From: Borreliella garinii | Lineage (GTDB): Bacteria > Spirochaetota > Spirochaetia > Borreliales > Borreliaceae | Direction: 5' to 3' | DNA: 64,000 nt | Assembly: GCF_001922545.1 (NCBI RefSeq) | Contig: NZ_CP018744.1 | Coordinates: forward strand, 124,001-188,000 | In this document: positions 25,992 through 34,698 of the stretch, piece after piece | How the letters are laid out: each line of letters starts with the position of its first letter | Position numbering within the stretch: position 1 is the stretch's first letter | Made by a program: the position numbers and the translations under genes | Notes under the pieces: generated by a model | What the model was told of the DNA's origin: nothing | Database searches by the model: none | What the model saw: only the letters and a program-made list of their open reading frames with translations

Positions 25992-27041
25992 TTATTCATT
26001 GATAAAACTGTAAATATTCTTACTGATATCTATTCTGTTAGCATAATCATAAAATAATCCCGCACCAACAGCTACAGAGAGAAGCGGATTGTCTGCAACA
26101 TAAACAGGAACTCCGGTCTCTTTTGAAAGAAGCCTATTTAAACCCTTAAGAAGAGCTCCTCCTCCTGTTAAAATGATGCCACGTTCAACAATGTCTGTAG
26201 CAAGCTCTGGAGGCGTTGCACCAAGAGTGCGCTTAACTTCATCCACAACAACATTAATGGGTTCTTGTAAAGATTCCCTTACTTCCATAGAATCAACAAG
26301 TTGCTTTCTAGGAAGGCCGGTTACAGCATCTGTGCCCTTAATATCTATTTTTTCTACCCTCAGATTTTGAATATCGGGATATACATTTCCTATCTTAATT
26401 TTTAATTTTTCTGCTGTCTGTTGACCAATTATAATATTATGAGAATTCCTCATATACTTTATTATGCTCTCATCAAATTCGTCACCACCAGTTCTAATCG
26501 CTCTACTTACAACCATACCACCAAGAGAAATAACCGATATTTCTGTAGTTCCACCTCCAATGTCACACACCATATGCCCTGTAGGTTCAAAAATAGGAAT
26601 ATCAGATCCAATAGCAGCTGCAAGAGACTCTTCTATTACCTTAACTTCTCTTGCACCAGCATTCATTGCACTTTCTTTTACAGCTCTTCGCTCAACCTCT
26701 GTAATGCAAGTTGGGACACCTATTACCATTCTTGGCTTGAAAAACAATTTTTTACGCGAAAAAATTTGATTAATGAAATATTTAATCATCTTCTCCGTAT
26801 TCTCAATATCAGCAATAACTCCATCTCTAAGTGGACGCACAGCTTTAATATTTTCTGGAGTTTTCCAAAGCATTTTTTTAGCATTTCGGCCAACCGCAAC
26901 AACTTTATTACCTTTGGTAATATCTATTGCAACAACAGAAGGCTCACTCATAACCACACCATAATCTTTAATATAAACCAACGTATTACATGTACCAAGA
27001 TCAATACCAATATCTATTAAAAAAGACTTAAACAAATTCAA
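25992..27041 (-). CDS. mreB: Actin-like rod-shape protein MreB
   Basis: Bacterial actin that directs lateral wall synthesis. Motifs: [22 protein letters not shown] (phosphate-1), [48 protein letters not shown] (phosphate-2) and [16 protein letters not shown] (adenosine). The frame is open upstream, but a strong GGGAGG site (27047-27052) precedes a TTG at 27041 by 5 nt; starting there gives [12 protein letters not shown] and 349 aa, a normal length. No suitable ATG exists. Its start follows the TPR gene stop by 10 nt and it leads directly into mreC. Confidence 0.95.
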   Translation of the reverse strand: MNLFKSFLIDIGIDLGTCNTLVYIKDYGVVMSEPSVVAIDITKGNKVVAVGRNAKKMLWKTPENIKAVRPLRDGVIADIENTEKMIKYFINQIFSRKKLFFKPRMVIGVPTCITEVERRAVKESAMNAGAREVKVIEESLAAAIGSDIPIFEPTGHMVCDIGGGTTEISVISLGGMVVSRAIRTGGDEFDESIIKYMRNSHNIIIGQQTAEKLKIKIGNVYPDIQNLRVEKIDIKGTDAVTGLPRKQLVDSMEVRESLQEPINVVVDEVKRTLGATPPELATDIVERGIILTGGGALLKGLNRLLSKETGVPVYVADNPLLSVAVGAGLFYDYANRIDISKNIYSFINE

Positions 27042-27051
27042 ATCAACCTCC

Positions 27052-28020
27052 CTAAAAGTCTTCCAAAGTAATTCCAAGCCTCTCTCTTGCTGATTCTAAA
27101 TAAGGATTTAGATTGAGAGCTTCTCTCCAGTATTTTCTAGCTTTAGGATAATCTTTATCTTTCTTTCTATATATATCTCCTATTTTAACATAAACGCTAG
27201 AATTTGAACTATTAATTTCTAGAACTTTATTATAGTAATTAAAAGCATTGTCAAAGTCACCCTTATCTAATAGAATGTCTCCATAAAGCAAATATACCTT
27301 TTGAATTAAATTTTCATCAGTTTTCTCACCCTTTGACAATTTTTCTTGCTCTTCTTCTATTATTTTTTTTATATACTCGATACTTTTATTTATATCATTC
27401 AGCTTATAATTAACATAAGCCAAGCTCCAAAGCACTAAATCAGATTTATTTTCATTATAAGCTTTTTCAAAAAACTTTAAACTAGACTTGTAATCTCTTA
27501 AAAGCTGATAAGAATACCCCAAATATTCAAAAATATCCTCTTTAATGTTCATGAAATTAAAATTATCAACACTTAAAGCCTTCTTCAAAAATTTTACAGC
27601 AAGTTCACTATAAAACTCTCCTTTATGAGAATATGCCTTTCCTAATATATAATACAAAGGGCCTATAGAGACTCCATTATTTATAGAAATCAAAAATCTT
27701 AATCTTTCTATGGATTTATCTAAAAATTCTCCTTTTAAATATCCTTCATTTACTATTAAAGAATAATAAAAGTATGAAAATCCTAAAAGCAAATTTAAAT
27801 TAAAATCAAATCTATGATTTTTAATATCATTTTCAGCATAATCTATTATTTCTTTATATTCTTTTTTATCCCACAGTAAAAGCAAATCAACCTCTGTTGG
27901 CCCGGCTTTTAAATAAGTATTAGAAAAAGATTTAAAATATGACAAAATATAATAAATTAAAAAAATAAAAATGAAAATCATAAATGAATAAAAAATATAT
28001 CTTAAATATCTTATTTCCAT
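27052..28020 (-). CDS. Membrane-anchored TPR protein
   Basis: 322 aa. An N-terminal transmembrane segment (about residues 9-29, [21 protein letters not shown]) anchors a soluble helical domain with several tetratricopeptide repeats, clearest at the C-terminus ([65 protein letters not shown]). The topology cannot be fixed from sequence. ATG at 28020 has AGAGAG upstream. Its position directly before mreBCD suggests a scaffold in elongation, but this is inference from neighbourhood only. RNase P RNA lies immediately upstream. Confidence 0.85.
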   Translation of the reverse strand: MEIRYLRYIFYSFMIFIFIFLIYYILSYFKSFSNTYLKAGPTEVDLLLLWDKKEYKEIIDYAENDIKNHRFDFNLNLLLGFSYFYYSLIVNEGYLKGEFLDKSIERLRFLISINNGVSIGPLYYILGKAYSHKGEFYSELAVKFLKKALSVDNFNFMNIKEDIFEYLGYSYQLLRDYKSSLKFFEKAYNENKSDLVLWSLAYVNYKLNDINKSIEYIKKIIEEEQEKLSKGEKTDENLIQKVYLLYGDILLDKGDFDNAFNYYNKVLEINSSNSSVYVKIGDIYRKKDKDYPKARKYWREALNLNPYLESARERLGITLEDF

Positions 28021-28049
28021 TTAAAACTCTCTTTTAGACTTATGAAATT

Positions 28050-28397
28050 AAGCTGACACCCATAAGCCGAGTTCTGTACTATGCCATCATCTCTCTTGTT
28101 TTTTTATCGCTAAAAAAATCATGCGATCTACCCGTAAGCATGCCCTCAAGAACAAAGGAAGCTTACATACTTGATCTTGCTCCTAATGAGGTTTATCTTG
28201 CCTTTATTTATTACTAAATAAGCGGTGAGCTCTTACCTCACCTTTTCACCCTTACCTTTTATGGCGGTAATTTTCTGCGACACTTTCTTAGGTTTAAAAC
28301 CCCTAGGCATTACCTAGCATTATGTTCTTATTGGAGCTCGGACTTTCCTCTTAAACTTTAATTATTATAAAACCAAGCGATGGCTGACTGTCAGCTT
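28050..28397 (-). ncRNA. rnpB: RNase P RNA (M1 RNA)
   Basis: Catalytic RNA of RNase P, which matures tRNA 5' ends. On the minus strand the ends pair as a P1 helix (5' AAGCTGACA at 28397, 3' TGTCAGCTT ending at 28050). The conserved core blocks GAGGAAAGTCCGAGCTCC near the 5' end, AAGAAAGTGTCGCAGAAAAT in the middle, GGTAAGAGCTCACCG and the 3' CAGAACTCGGCTTATGG are all present. At about 348 nt it is an A-type RNA. It lies 27 nt after the zinc-ribbon gene stop and about 30 nt before the TPR gene start, all in one direction. Confidence 0.95.
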
Positions 28398-28424
28398 AAA
28401 TAAAAAATATCAAATTAATAAATT

Positions 28425-29183
28425 TTATTCAACAAGATCTGCCAAACTACCAGGAATTATTTCATCACTTATTCGAATTTTATCCTGATAATAGAGTATT
28501 CTACTACAATAAGGACAAAATTTAATATCGTTGGGCTCACGTCTTACTTTATTTGCAAATTCAACAGGAAGTATCATATGACAACCTTTACAAACATTAT
28601 TAATCAAAGGCACAACTCCATTTGACTTATTTCTTATTATTCTTTGAAATTTAAATAAAAAATCTTCATTCATCTTAGAAGCACAATTTAGCTCTTCACT
28701 CTCTATTTCTAAAAGCTTATTTTTAATTTCTAAAAGCTCTAACTCTAAACTATTACTTTCAGCTCTAAAACATTCTTCTTCTTTACTGTGCCTCTCGTTG
28801 AGATCTAATATTTCCTTTTCCACTTTAGTTTTAAGCCCATTAACATGTGTCATCTTTTTCCTAATTGTAACTTCATCGTCAATAATAACTTGCAGTTCTT
28901 TTTCAAGAGCTTCATATTCTCTTTGCGTTTTAATGCTATCAATTTTTTCTTCTGCCTTGCTCTTTCTTGAATTAATATCTTGAATATCTAACTTTAAAGC
29001 AGAGTCTTCTTTTTGATATTCCTTAAACTTTTCTTGCAAATCAATAAGAGCTTTCGATAATTCTTCAATCTGAATTTTTTTCATCTCTAAATACCTAGGA
29101 ATACTTTTTCGCCTTTCCTCAAGCTCAAACTTAGATTTATATATAATTTCAAGTTTCTTTAATGTATCAATATTATTCTCCAT
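28425..29183 (-). CDS. Coiled-coil protein with C4 zinc ribbon
   Basis: 252-aa cytosolic protein of the family annotated as C4-type zinc ribbon domain protein (DUF164). Residues about 10-185 are a long, highly charged helical hairpin coiled coil; the C-terminal ribbon has Cys198-x2-Cys201 (CKGC) and Cys223-x2-Cys226 (CPYC). Homologues occur widely in bacteria and some have been implicated in translation or ribosome-associated roles, but no firm activity can be given. ATG at 29183 has GGAGG 4 nt upstream. It follows rpoD by 13 nt and precedes rnpB. Confidence 0.85.
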   Translation of the reverse strand: MENNIDTLKKLEIIYKSKFELEERRKSIPRYLEMKKIQIEELSKALIDLQEKFKEYQKEDSALKLDIQDINSRKSKAEEKIDSIKTQREYEALEKELQVIIDDEVTIRKKMTHVNGLKTKVEKEILDLNERHSKEEECFRAESNSLELELLEIKNKLLEIESEELNCASKMNEDFLFKFQRIIRNKSNGVVPLINNVCKGCHMILPVEFANKVRREPNDIKFCPYCSRILYYQDKIRISDEIIPGSLADLVE

Positions 29184-29196
29184 TAATCCTCCATGT

Positions 29197-31089
29197 TCAA
29201 TTTAAATCTTCAAGATAATCTTTTAATTTTTGAGTTTTTTTGGGATTTTTAAGTCGCCTTAATGCCTTAGATTCAATTTGCCTAATTCTTTCTCTTGTAA
29301 CATTAAAATGAAGTCCAACCTCTTCAAGAGTTAAAGAATAACCATCTTCAAGTCCAAATCTCATTTTTACAACTTCTTGTTCTCTTTCGGGAAGAGTCCC
29401 AAGAATTGATCTTATTTGATCTTGCAAAACCACAAAGGATGTATGATTTGCAGGATTTTTTATTGCCTTATCCTCAATAAAATCGCTAAGAACAGAATCT
29501 TCTTCTTCTCCAATTGGCGTTTCAAGAGAAACAGGCTCCCTTGAAACACTTTTTACGGTTTTAACCTTTTTAAGCTCCCATCCAAGTCTGTCTGAGAGCT
29601 CTTCATCTGTAGGATCTTTTCCCAAAACTTGAACTAAATATCTAGTTTCTCTATTAAGCCTATTTATTTGTTCAATCATATGTACAGGAACTCTAATTGT
29701 ACGAGCTTGATCAGAAATAGATCTTGTTATCGCCTGTCTAATCCACCAGGTAGCATAAGTTGAAAACTTAAAACCTCTCTTATATTCAAACTTTTCAACA
29801 GCTTTAATTAATCCAATATTGCCTTCTTGAACAAGATCAAAAAAATGAAGACCTCTATTTGCATATTTTTTAGCAATGCTTACAACAAGCCTTAAATTAG
29901 CCTTAATTAACTGATCTTTAGCATGCTGCATCATTTGTTTTCCTTTAGCAATTTCTTCTGACATGCTTATTATTTTATCCATTGGATATTCATAATACAT
30001 TTCAATTCTCTCAAGTTCTTTCTGAGCAAGTTGAGCCTCTGTAATCTGCTCTTTGATAGCATCTTCTTTAAGTTTAAGAGATTTTTCTATCTCTATTCTT
30101 TTTTCAGCAATAGTTAAATCTCTTCCAAGTACCCTTAAGTCTCTTATTTTTTCAATTTTCAACCTGCTTAAAATTATTCTTTGCTGTCTTTGCAAATCCT
30201 TTATTTTGTTAGCAGAGTCAATATAATCATCTGAAAAAATCCTTAGTTCATCTTGATATAAAGGAACATTTCTTAAAAGCTCTTTTAGGGCCAATCTTTC
30301 ACTTTTTAAATTCTTTTCAAAAATATCCCCCCCAAGCTCATATACCCTATGCTTACTATCTACATAACTTATTAAACGATCTTGAATTGGTTTTAAAGGA
30401 ACTTTGTAAAAAGAGGCAATTCTTTTTTTTTTATTATAATAATCGGGATTACTCTCTTTATCCTTATCTTTTTCTCTTTTAAAAAACTCTTCCCTTTCCA
30501 TTCTTGAATAAATAGTATTAATAAGATTATAATAATTTTCTATAACAAGTCCCTCATTCTTAAGAATATTCTCAATTATACTCTCCCCAGAATCCATTTG
30601 CTTTGCAAGTTCAACTTCTTGATTTCCTGTTAATAAAAACTCTTTTCCTATTTCCTTTAAATAAAGCTTTATTGGATCTTCTGAGTGACTATCTTTTAAG
30701 GCATTACTTTTAATATACCCTGAACCTAAATCATCCTTTATAGAAATATCTTCTTCATCACAATCATCCAGCTTCCCATTAATATCAATATCTTCCTCAC
30801 TTTGAAAACCATCATCTAAAATCATAAAATTTCTATCAGATTCAATCTCTGACTCTTCCTCTTCATCATTTCCATCTTCGGTGCCGACCAGATCCAATTC
30901 TGAAATTTTATTAACCAATATTATTCCCCTATCCTCAAGTATCGAACAAATAAAATCAAGTATCTCTGGCTCTAATATATCATCGGGAAGTAAATTTGAT
31001 AATTCACTAAAACTAAGAGATTTCCTATCTCCCAAATGAGCAACAATACCCTCTATAAGCTTCGAATATTTCTTTTCCAAATCGGACAA
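29197..31089 (-). CDS. rpoD: Primary sigma factor RpoD (sigma-70)
   Basis: Vegetative sigma factor. Domains in order: an acidic region 1.1 (about residues 1-130, many Glu/Asp), region 1.2 ([16 protein letters not shown]), a large non-conserved insertion, region 2 ([60 protein letters not shown]), region 3, and region 4.2 helix-turn-helix ([29 protein letters not shown]). 630 aa, close to B31 BB0712. The start is a TTG at 31089 with GGGAG 7 nt upstream; no nearby ATG fits. It lies 3 nt after dnaG, keeping the dnaG-rpoD pairing of the macromolecular synthesis operon. Confidence 0.96.
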   Translation of the reverse strand: MSDLEKKYSKLIEGIVAHLGDRKSLSFSELSNLLPDDILEPEILDFICSILEDRGIILVNKISELDLVGTEDGNDEEEESEIESDRNFMILDDGFQSEEDIDINGKLDDCDEEDISIKDDLGSGYIKSNALKDSHSEDPIKLYLKEIGKEFLLTGNQEVELAKQMDSGESIIENILKNEGLVIENYYNLINTIYSRMEREEFFKREKDKDKESNPDYYNKKKRIASFYKVPLKPIQDRLISYVDSKHRVYELGGDIFEKNLKSERLALKELLRNVPLYQDELRIFSDDYIDSANKIKDLQRQQRIILSRLKIEKIRDLRVLGRDLTIAEKRIEIEKSLKLKEDAIKEQITEAQLAQKELERIEMYYEYPMDKIISMSEEIAKGKQMMQHAKDQLIKANLRLVVSIAKKYANRGLHFFDLVQEGNIGLIKAVEKFEYKRGFKFSTYATWWIRQAITRSISDQARTIRVPVHMIEQINRLNRETRYLVQVLGKDPTDEELSDRLGWELKKVKTVKSVSREPVSLETPIGEEEDSVLSDFIEDKAIKNPANHTSFVVLQDQIRSILGTLPEREQEVVKMRFGLEDGYSLTLEEVGLHFNVTRERIRQIESKALRRLKNPKKTQKLKDYLEDLN

Positions 31090-31092
31090 AAC

Positions 31093-32874
31093 TTAACTCC
31101 CTGGAACATCGTCTGTGTAGATTTTTAAATTTTTTCTCTGCATATTTAAAAACATTAATTCATTTATTTGAATCTTAGCATTTACCAAAGAGTCCCCATC
31201 AATTTTTTTTTTGCAAAGCAAAACACGAGAATCTAATTTTCTTCTCTTGATTGCAATTAAAATATGAATGAGCGCCTCATCATCTACTTCAAATCCAGAA
31301 TTTAAAATTTCTTCAAAAAAAAATTCACTAACTTTATAGCTATCTTTTAAATTTCTTTTTAAATCCATTAATGAAAAATCTTTATTATTTTCAAATAAAT
31401 CCTCAAAACACATAAAAATTTTTCTGGCATCGATATCAATTAAATCACTATCAATAATATTGCGCCTTATTATACCAAAATAACTAAAATTTTTCAACAA
31501 AGCTACTATTAGATACCTCTCATAAGAATCATCATTATGAGCATACAAATTTCTTTTATTATTGTCAACTACAAATCTTTCTTTTATTCTATAATAATCT
31601 TTCAATAAAGTTGTAACACCAACACCAAGCTTATTGCTTAGCTTGTCTAAAAAAATTTTTTTTTGAGTATCTATTTTAGATAAATTTATCAAATTTAAAA
31701 ATAAATTAATCATAGCATTTAAATCTACAGTTTTATTTAAATCATATTTATTAGAATAAGCATCTAAGAGATACTCAAAAGCATCGCATTTATTATCTAA
31801 AATTTTTTGTAAAGATCCCTCACCTTTATCTTTAAGAAGATCCGCAGGATCAAGGCCAAAATCCATTTTAACAACACTAACATTAATATTAAATGGCAAA
31901 CAAATTTGATAAGCCTTTAAAGTTGCAGAAAGCCCAGCATCATCCCCGTCAAAAGAAAATATTATTTCATCGGCATATCTTTGAATCAAAGCCAGATGTT
32001 CTTTTGAAAAAGAAGTGCCAAGAGTAGATACAGCTCTCTTAATCCCAGATGTAAAAAAGGCAAGAACATCTATATATCCTTCTACTAATATAACTGACTT
32101 TGTAGATTTAATCTCATTAAGACCCTCATAAAATCCATAAAGAAGCTCCTTTTTTTTAAAAACTTCAGTTTCGCTTAAATTAATATACTTAGAGCCTTTC
32201 CCATCTAAATCTCGACCCCCAAAGCCAACAACGTTTCCTTTAAAATCTTTAATTGGAAAAATTAATCTTTGAGATAAAATAGAAGCTTTGGGATTTGTTT
32301 TTGAGAATAAACCACTTTTCCTTAGTATTTCAGAAGAGTATCCTTTTGAAACTAAAAAATCATGAAGCTCTAAGCCATCTTTAATATTAAACGGCAAATA
32401 ACCAAGTTCAAATAAATCAACTACTTCCTTAGATATTGCTCTACTCTTTAAAACGTAATCTAATGCTTTTTGATTTTTATTCAAAAAAAATTTAATAGTA
32501 TTGACTAATCTAGAGTTTAAAGAGTAAATTTTTGAAACCATGTCTTTATTTTCACTTTTTTTTTCATTTTTTCGATTTATTTTTAAATCATTATAATAAA
32601 TACCAAATTTTTCACATAAAATCTTAAGAGCATCATTGTAATTGATTTTTTCCATATCCATTAAAAATGCAATAACATCCCCACTCTTTTTACATCCAAA
32701 ACAATAAAAATATCCTTGCAAAGAATTTACAAAAAAAGAAGGGGTTTTCTCAGCATGAAAAGGACATAGCCCCTTATAAGTAGATCCCGATTTAACAAGC
32801 TTAATATATTGCTCCACAATAGCTACAATATCAAATTTAGCTTTAATTGAAGCTGTAGTTTGTAAATGCTCCAT
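31093..32874 (-). CDS. dnaG: DNA primase
   Basis: Synthesises RNA primers for replication. The N-terminal CHC2 zinc domain has Cys37-x2-His40 and Cys58-x2-Cys61 (CPFH, CFGC). The catalytic TOPRIM core includes SVILVEGYIDVLAFF (Glu) and IIFSFDGDDAG (metal-binding Asp residues). The RNA polymerase-like domain motif KGNVVGFGGRDLDGKGSKYINL is clear. The C-terminal part (about 430-593) should contact the DnaB helicase. 593 aa. ATG at 32874 has AAGGA upstream. It follows mltG by 5 nt and precedes rpoD by 3 nt. Confidence 0.96.
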   Translation of the reverse strand: MEHLQTTASIKAKFDIVAIVEQYIKLVKSGSTYKGLCPFHAEKTPSFFVNSLQGYFYCFGCKKSGDVIAFLMDMEKINYNDALKILCEKFGIYYNDLKINRKNEKKSENKDMVSKIYSLNSRLVNTIKFFLNKNQKALDYVLKSRAISKEVVDLFELGYLPFNIKDGLELHDFLVSKGYSSEILRKSGLFSKTNPKASILSQRLIFPIKDFKGNVVGFGGRDLDGKGSKYINLSETEVFKKKELLYGFYEGLNEIKSTKSVILVEGYIDVLAFFTSGIKRAVSTLGTSFSKEHLALIQRYADEIIFSFDGDDAGLSATLKAYQICLPFNINVSVVKMDFGLDPADLLKDKGEGSLQKILDNKCDAFEYLLDAYSNKYDLNKTVDLNAMINLFLNLINLSKIDTQKKIFLDKLSNKLGVGVTTLLKDYYRIKERFVVDNNKRNLYAHNDDSYERYLIVALLKNFSYFGIIRRNIIDSDLIDIDARKIFMCFEDLFENNKDFSLMDLKRNLKDSYKVSEFFFEEILNSGFEVDDEALIHILIAIKRRKLDSRVLLCKKKIDGDSLVNAKIQINELMFLNMQRKNLKIYTDDVPGS

Positions 32875-32879
32875 GCTTC

Positions 32880-33911
32880 TTAATCCTTAGTAATAAAATT
32901 CTTAATATAATCTTTTGCTCCTAAAAGATGTGAAGAATAATCTGATGAAAATTGATGTGTGCCCAACTTAGAGTCTTGTACCACAAAAAATAAATATTGC
33001 GTATCTTTAGGGAAAAAAGCTGCTTGCAGCGAAATAATACCAGCATTTGAAATTGGAGTAGGAGGATACCCTTTATTAATATATGTATTATAGGGAGAAT
33101 CTATCTCTAAATCTGAAAAATAAATTCTTTTGGGATGACTTCGTCCTAGCTCCTCTGTAATAATATATTCAATAGTAGCGCAAGATTGTAATGCCATACC
33201 GGATTTTATTCTGTTATAAAAAACCGAAGACATAGTTGAAGCTTCACTTTTAACTCTATACTCACGCTCAACAATAGATGCTATTATTACTCTATTGTAA
33301 AGATCTTTACTTGAATAATCACTAAAAACAACACCTATAGATTTAAGCTTATTAAAAAAATTGTCAACAAACATGCGAACAATATTCTTTATTTCCATAC
33401 CTTTATAAAATTTATAGGTATCTGGGAATAAAAATCCTTCAAGAGAATCATAGTCAAATCCAAGCTCGTAAATAAATGATTTTTCGTTGATCAAAAAAAG
33501 AAAATCTTTAACATCATCAATAACAGCAAATTCTTTAAGCTTAGAAGCAATTCTTCTGCTAGTATATCCTTCGGGTATTGTAACATCAATATTTATATTA
33601 GAAGATCCCCTTAAAAACTCTTTATATATCTCAAATGTAGAAAGATCGCTATTGATTAAATATCTTCCCTCTTTAAATTGTTTGTCACTACCAAAAATAT
33701 ACGAAATAAAAACAAGAAGCAATTCGGATTTAATTAATTTTTGTTTTTTTAATTCTTTAGCTATTTTTTTAACTCCCCAACCTTTCTCAATATCAAATTC
33801 ATAGACTAAATCATTTGCTAAAGAAGATAGATTTAAAAAATATATAAAAATTGAAAAAACAGATCCTAAAAAGAAAAAAAGAATAAATACTTTCCCAATT
33901 TTAATAAGCAC
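32880..33911 (-). CDS. mltG: Endolytic murein transglycosylase MltG (YceG)
   Basis: Inner-membrane-anchored lytic transglycosylase that cuts nascent glycan strands. One N-terminal transmembrane helix (about residues 7-27) is followed by a LysM-like segment (GWGVKKIAKELKKQKLIKS) and the YceG domain, with GYTSRRIASKL, LEGFLFPDTYKFYKG and the catalytic Glu in IIASIVEREYRVKSEASTMSSVFYNRI. The C-terminus contains SPYNTYINKGYPPTPISNAG, a hallmark of the family. 343 aa. The start is GTG at 33911, GGAG 6 nt upstream. First protein gene downstream of the two tRNAs, reading into dnaG-rpoD. Confidence 0.93.
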   Translation of the reverse strand: MLIKIGKVFILFFFLGSVFSIFIYFLNLSSLANDLVYEFDIEKGWGVKKIAKELKKQKLIKSELLLVFISYIFGSDKQFKEGRYLINSDLSTFEIYKEFLRGSSNINIDVTIPEGYTSRRIASKLKEFAVIDDVKDFLFLINEKSFIYELGFDYDSLEGFLFPDTYKFYKGMEIKNIVRMFVDNFFNKLKSIGVVFSDYSSKDLYNRVIIASIVEREYRVKSEASTMSSVFYNRIKSGMALQSCATIEYIITEELGRSHPKRIYFSDLEIDSPYNTYINKGYPPTPISNAGIISLQAAFFPKDTQYLFFVVQDSKLGTHQFSSDYSSHLLGAKDYIKNFITKD

Positions 33912-34122
33912 AAGAATCTCCTAGCTAAACAAAAGTATTTGCTAATTACTCTTTAGTTATCAATTAAAAGCTTCAACTGACAACTAACATCATATTTTAT
34001 AACCAATAAGAACTTTTCTAAATAGATAAAAATATAAGCACCATAATAAAACGATACAACACATTTAAAAGATTACAATCAAAAAATTATAAAAAAGGCA
34101 ATAATTTATAATTTCACTAAAT

Positions 34123-34204
34123 TGGGGAGGGTGGGATTCGAACCCACGTAGGCAAAGCCAACAGATTTACAGTCTGCCCCGGTTAACCACTTCGGTACCG
34201 CCCC
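34123..34204 (-). tRNA. tRNA-Tyr: tRNA-Tyr (GTA)
   Basis: 82 nt including discriminator A. The minus strand folds as a type II tRNA with a long variable arm. The anticodon stem-loop GCAGACTGTAAATCTGT carries GTA, and the T arm is GTGGGTTCGAATCCCAC. The acceptor arms GGGGCGG and CCTCCCC pair except for C5 opposite U68. CCA is not encoded. It lies 4 nt downstream of tRNA-Thr in the same transcript. Confidence 0.93.
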
Positions 34205-34208
34205 TAAA

Positions 34209-34282
34209 AGCCGACTGTCGGAGTCGAACCGACGACCTGCGGTTTACAAGACCGCTGCTCTGGCCAGCTGAGCTAAGTCGGC
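34209..34282 (-). tRNA. tRNA-Thr: tRNA-Thr (TGT)
   Basis: 74 nt. Acceptor arms GCCGACT and AGTCGGC pair perfectly, the D arm is AGCTCAGCTGGCCAGAGC, the anticodon loop CTTGTAA within GCGGTCTTGTAAACCGC gives TGT, and the T arm is GTCGGTTCGACTCCGAC. The discriminator base is T and no CCA is encoded, consistent with the CCA-adding enzyme gene nearby (36588). Cotranscribed with tRNA-Tyr. Confidence 0.95.
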
Positions 34283-34303
34283 AAATAAGAAACTAATAGT
34301 TAG

Positions 34304-34330
34304 TTTATAAAAATAAAATTTATTAGTCAA
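34304..34330 (-). promoter_or_regulatory. Promoter of the tRNA-Thr/tRNA-Tyr pair
   Basis: On the minus strand TTGACT (34330-34325), a 15-nt spacer and TATAAA (34309-34304) lie just upstream of tRNA-Thr. The predicted transcript start is about 15 nt before the mature 5' end, and a small AACTAA/TTAGTT inverted repeat occupies the leader. Confidence 0.5.
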
Positions 34331-34369
34331 TAGAATAATGACAAACAATTAATCAATCTTCTTATTAAT

Positions 34370-34693
34370 CTATTTATTGCCAGAAAGAAAAATTTTAAAA
34401 ACAAGGGCACAAAAAAAAATCATAAAACTAAAAATTAAAATTAAATAATAATTAATTTTTTTATTTCTCAATAAATAAAAAAATATTAGCCTAGTAGATT
34501 CAAGCCCAAAAGCAAAAGCACTTAAAACAATAGTAAGATCAAGATAAAATTTCTGAAAATTGTAAACAAAAATATTGTAAGAACCAGCCAAAAAAACAAA
34601 TAAACTCAATAAAGAATTTAAAAACAATACAATAACCAAGATTCTAATAAAATTTGAAAAACGTCTTAGATTTTTTACTTTAAAAGCTTTCAT
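34370..34693 (-). CDS. Small membrane protein of unknown function
   Basis: 107 aa, basic at the N-terminus (MKAFKVKNLRRFSNF) followed by three hydrophobic segments (about 17-37, 47-70 and 80-103), so an integral inner-membrane protein. No recognisable motif. An in-frame TTG precedes the ATG by one codon; I chose the ATG at 34693, which lies 5 nt after the stop of the 590-aa unknown upstream, with no ribosome site of its own, suggesting coupled translation. It is followed by the tRNA pair. Confidence 0.7.
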   Translation of the reverse strand: MKAFKVKNLRRFSNFIRILVIVLFLNSLLSLFVFLAGSYNIFVYNFQKFYLDLTIVLSAFAFGLESTRLIFFYLLRNKKINYYLILIFSFMIFFCALVFKIFLSGNK

Positions 34694-34698
34694 CAAAT

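Noticed and set aside
26421..27020. 199-codon rightward reading frame opposite mreB
   Set aside because: It mirrors the conserved mreB frame on the other strand, has biased His/Asn/Thr composition, no ribosome site and no family match; a shadow of mreB.
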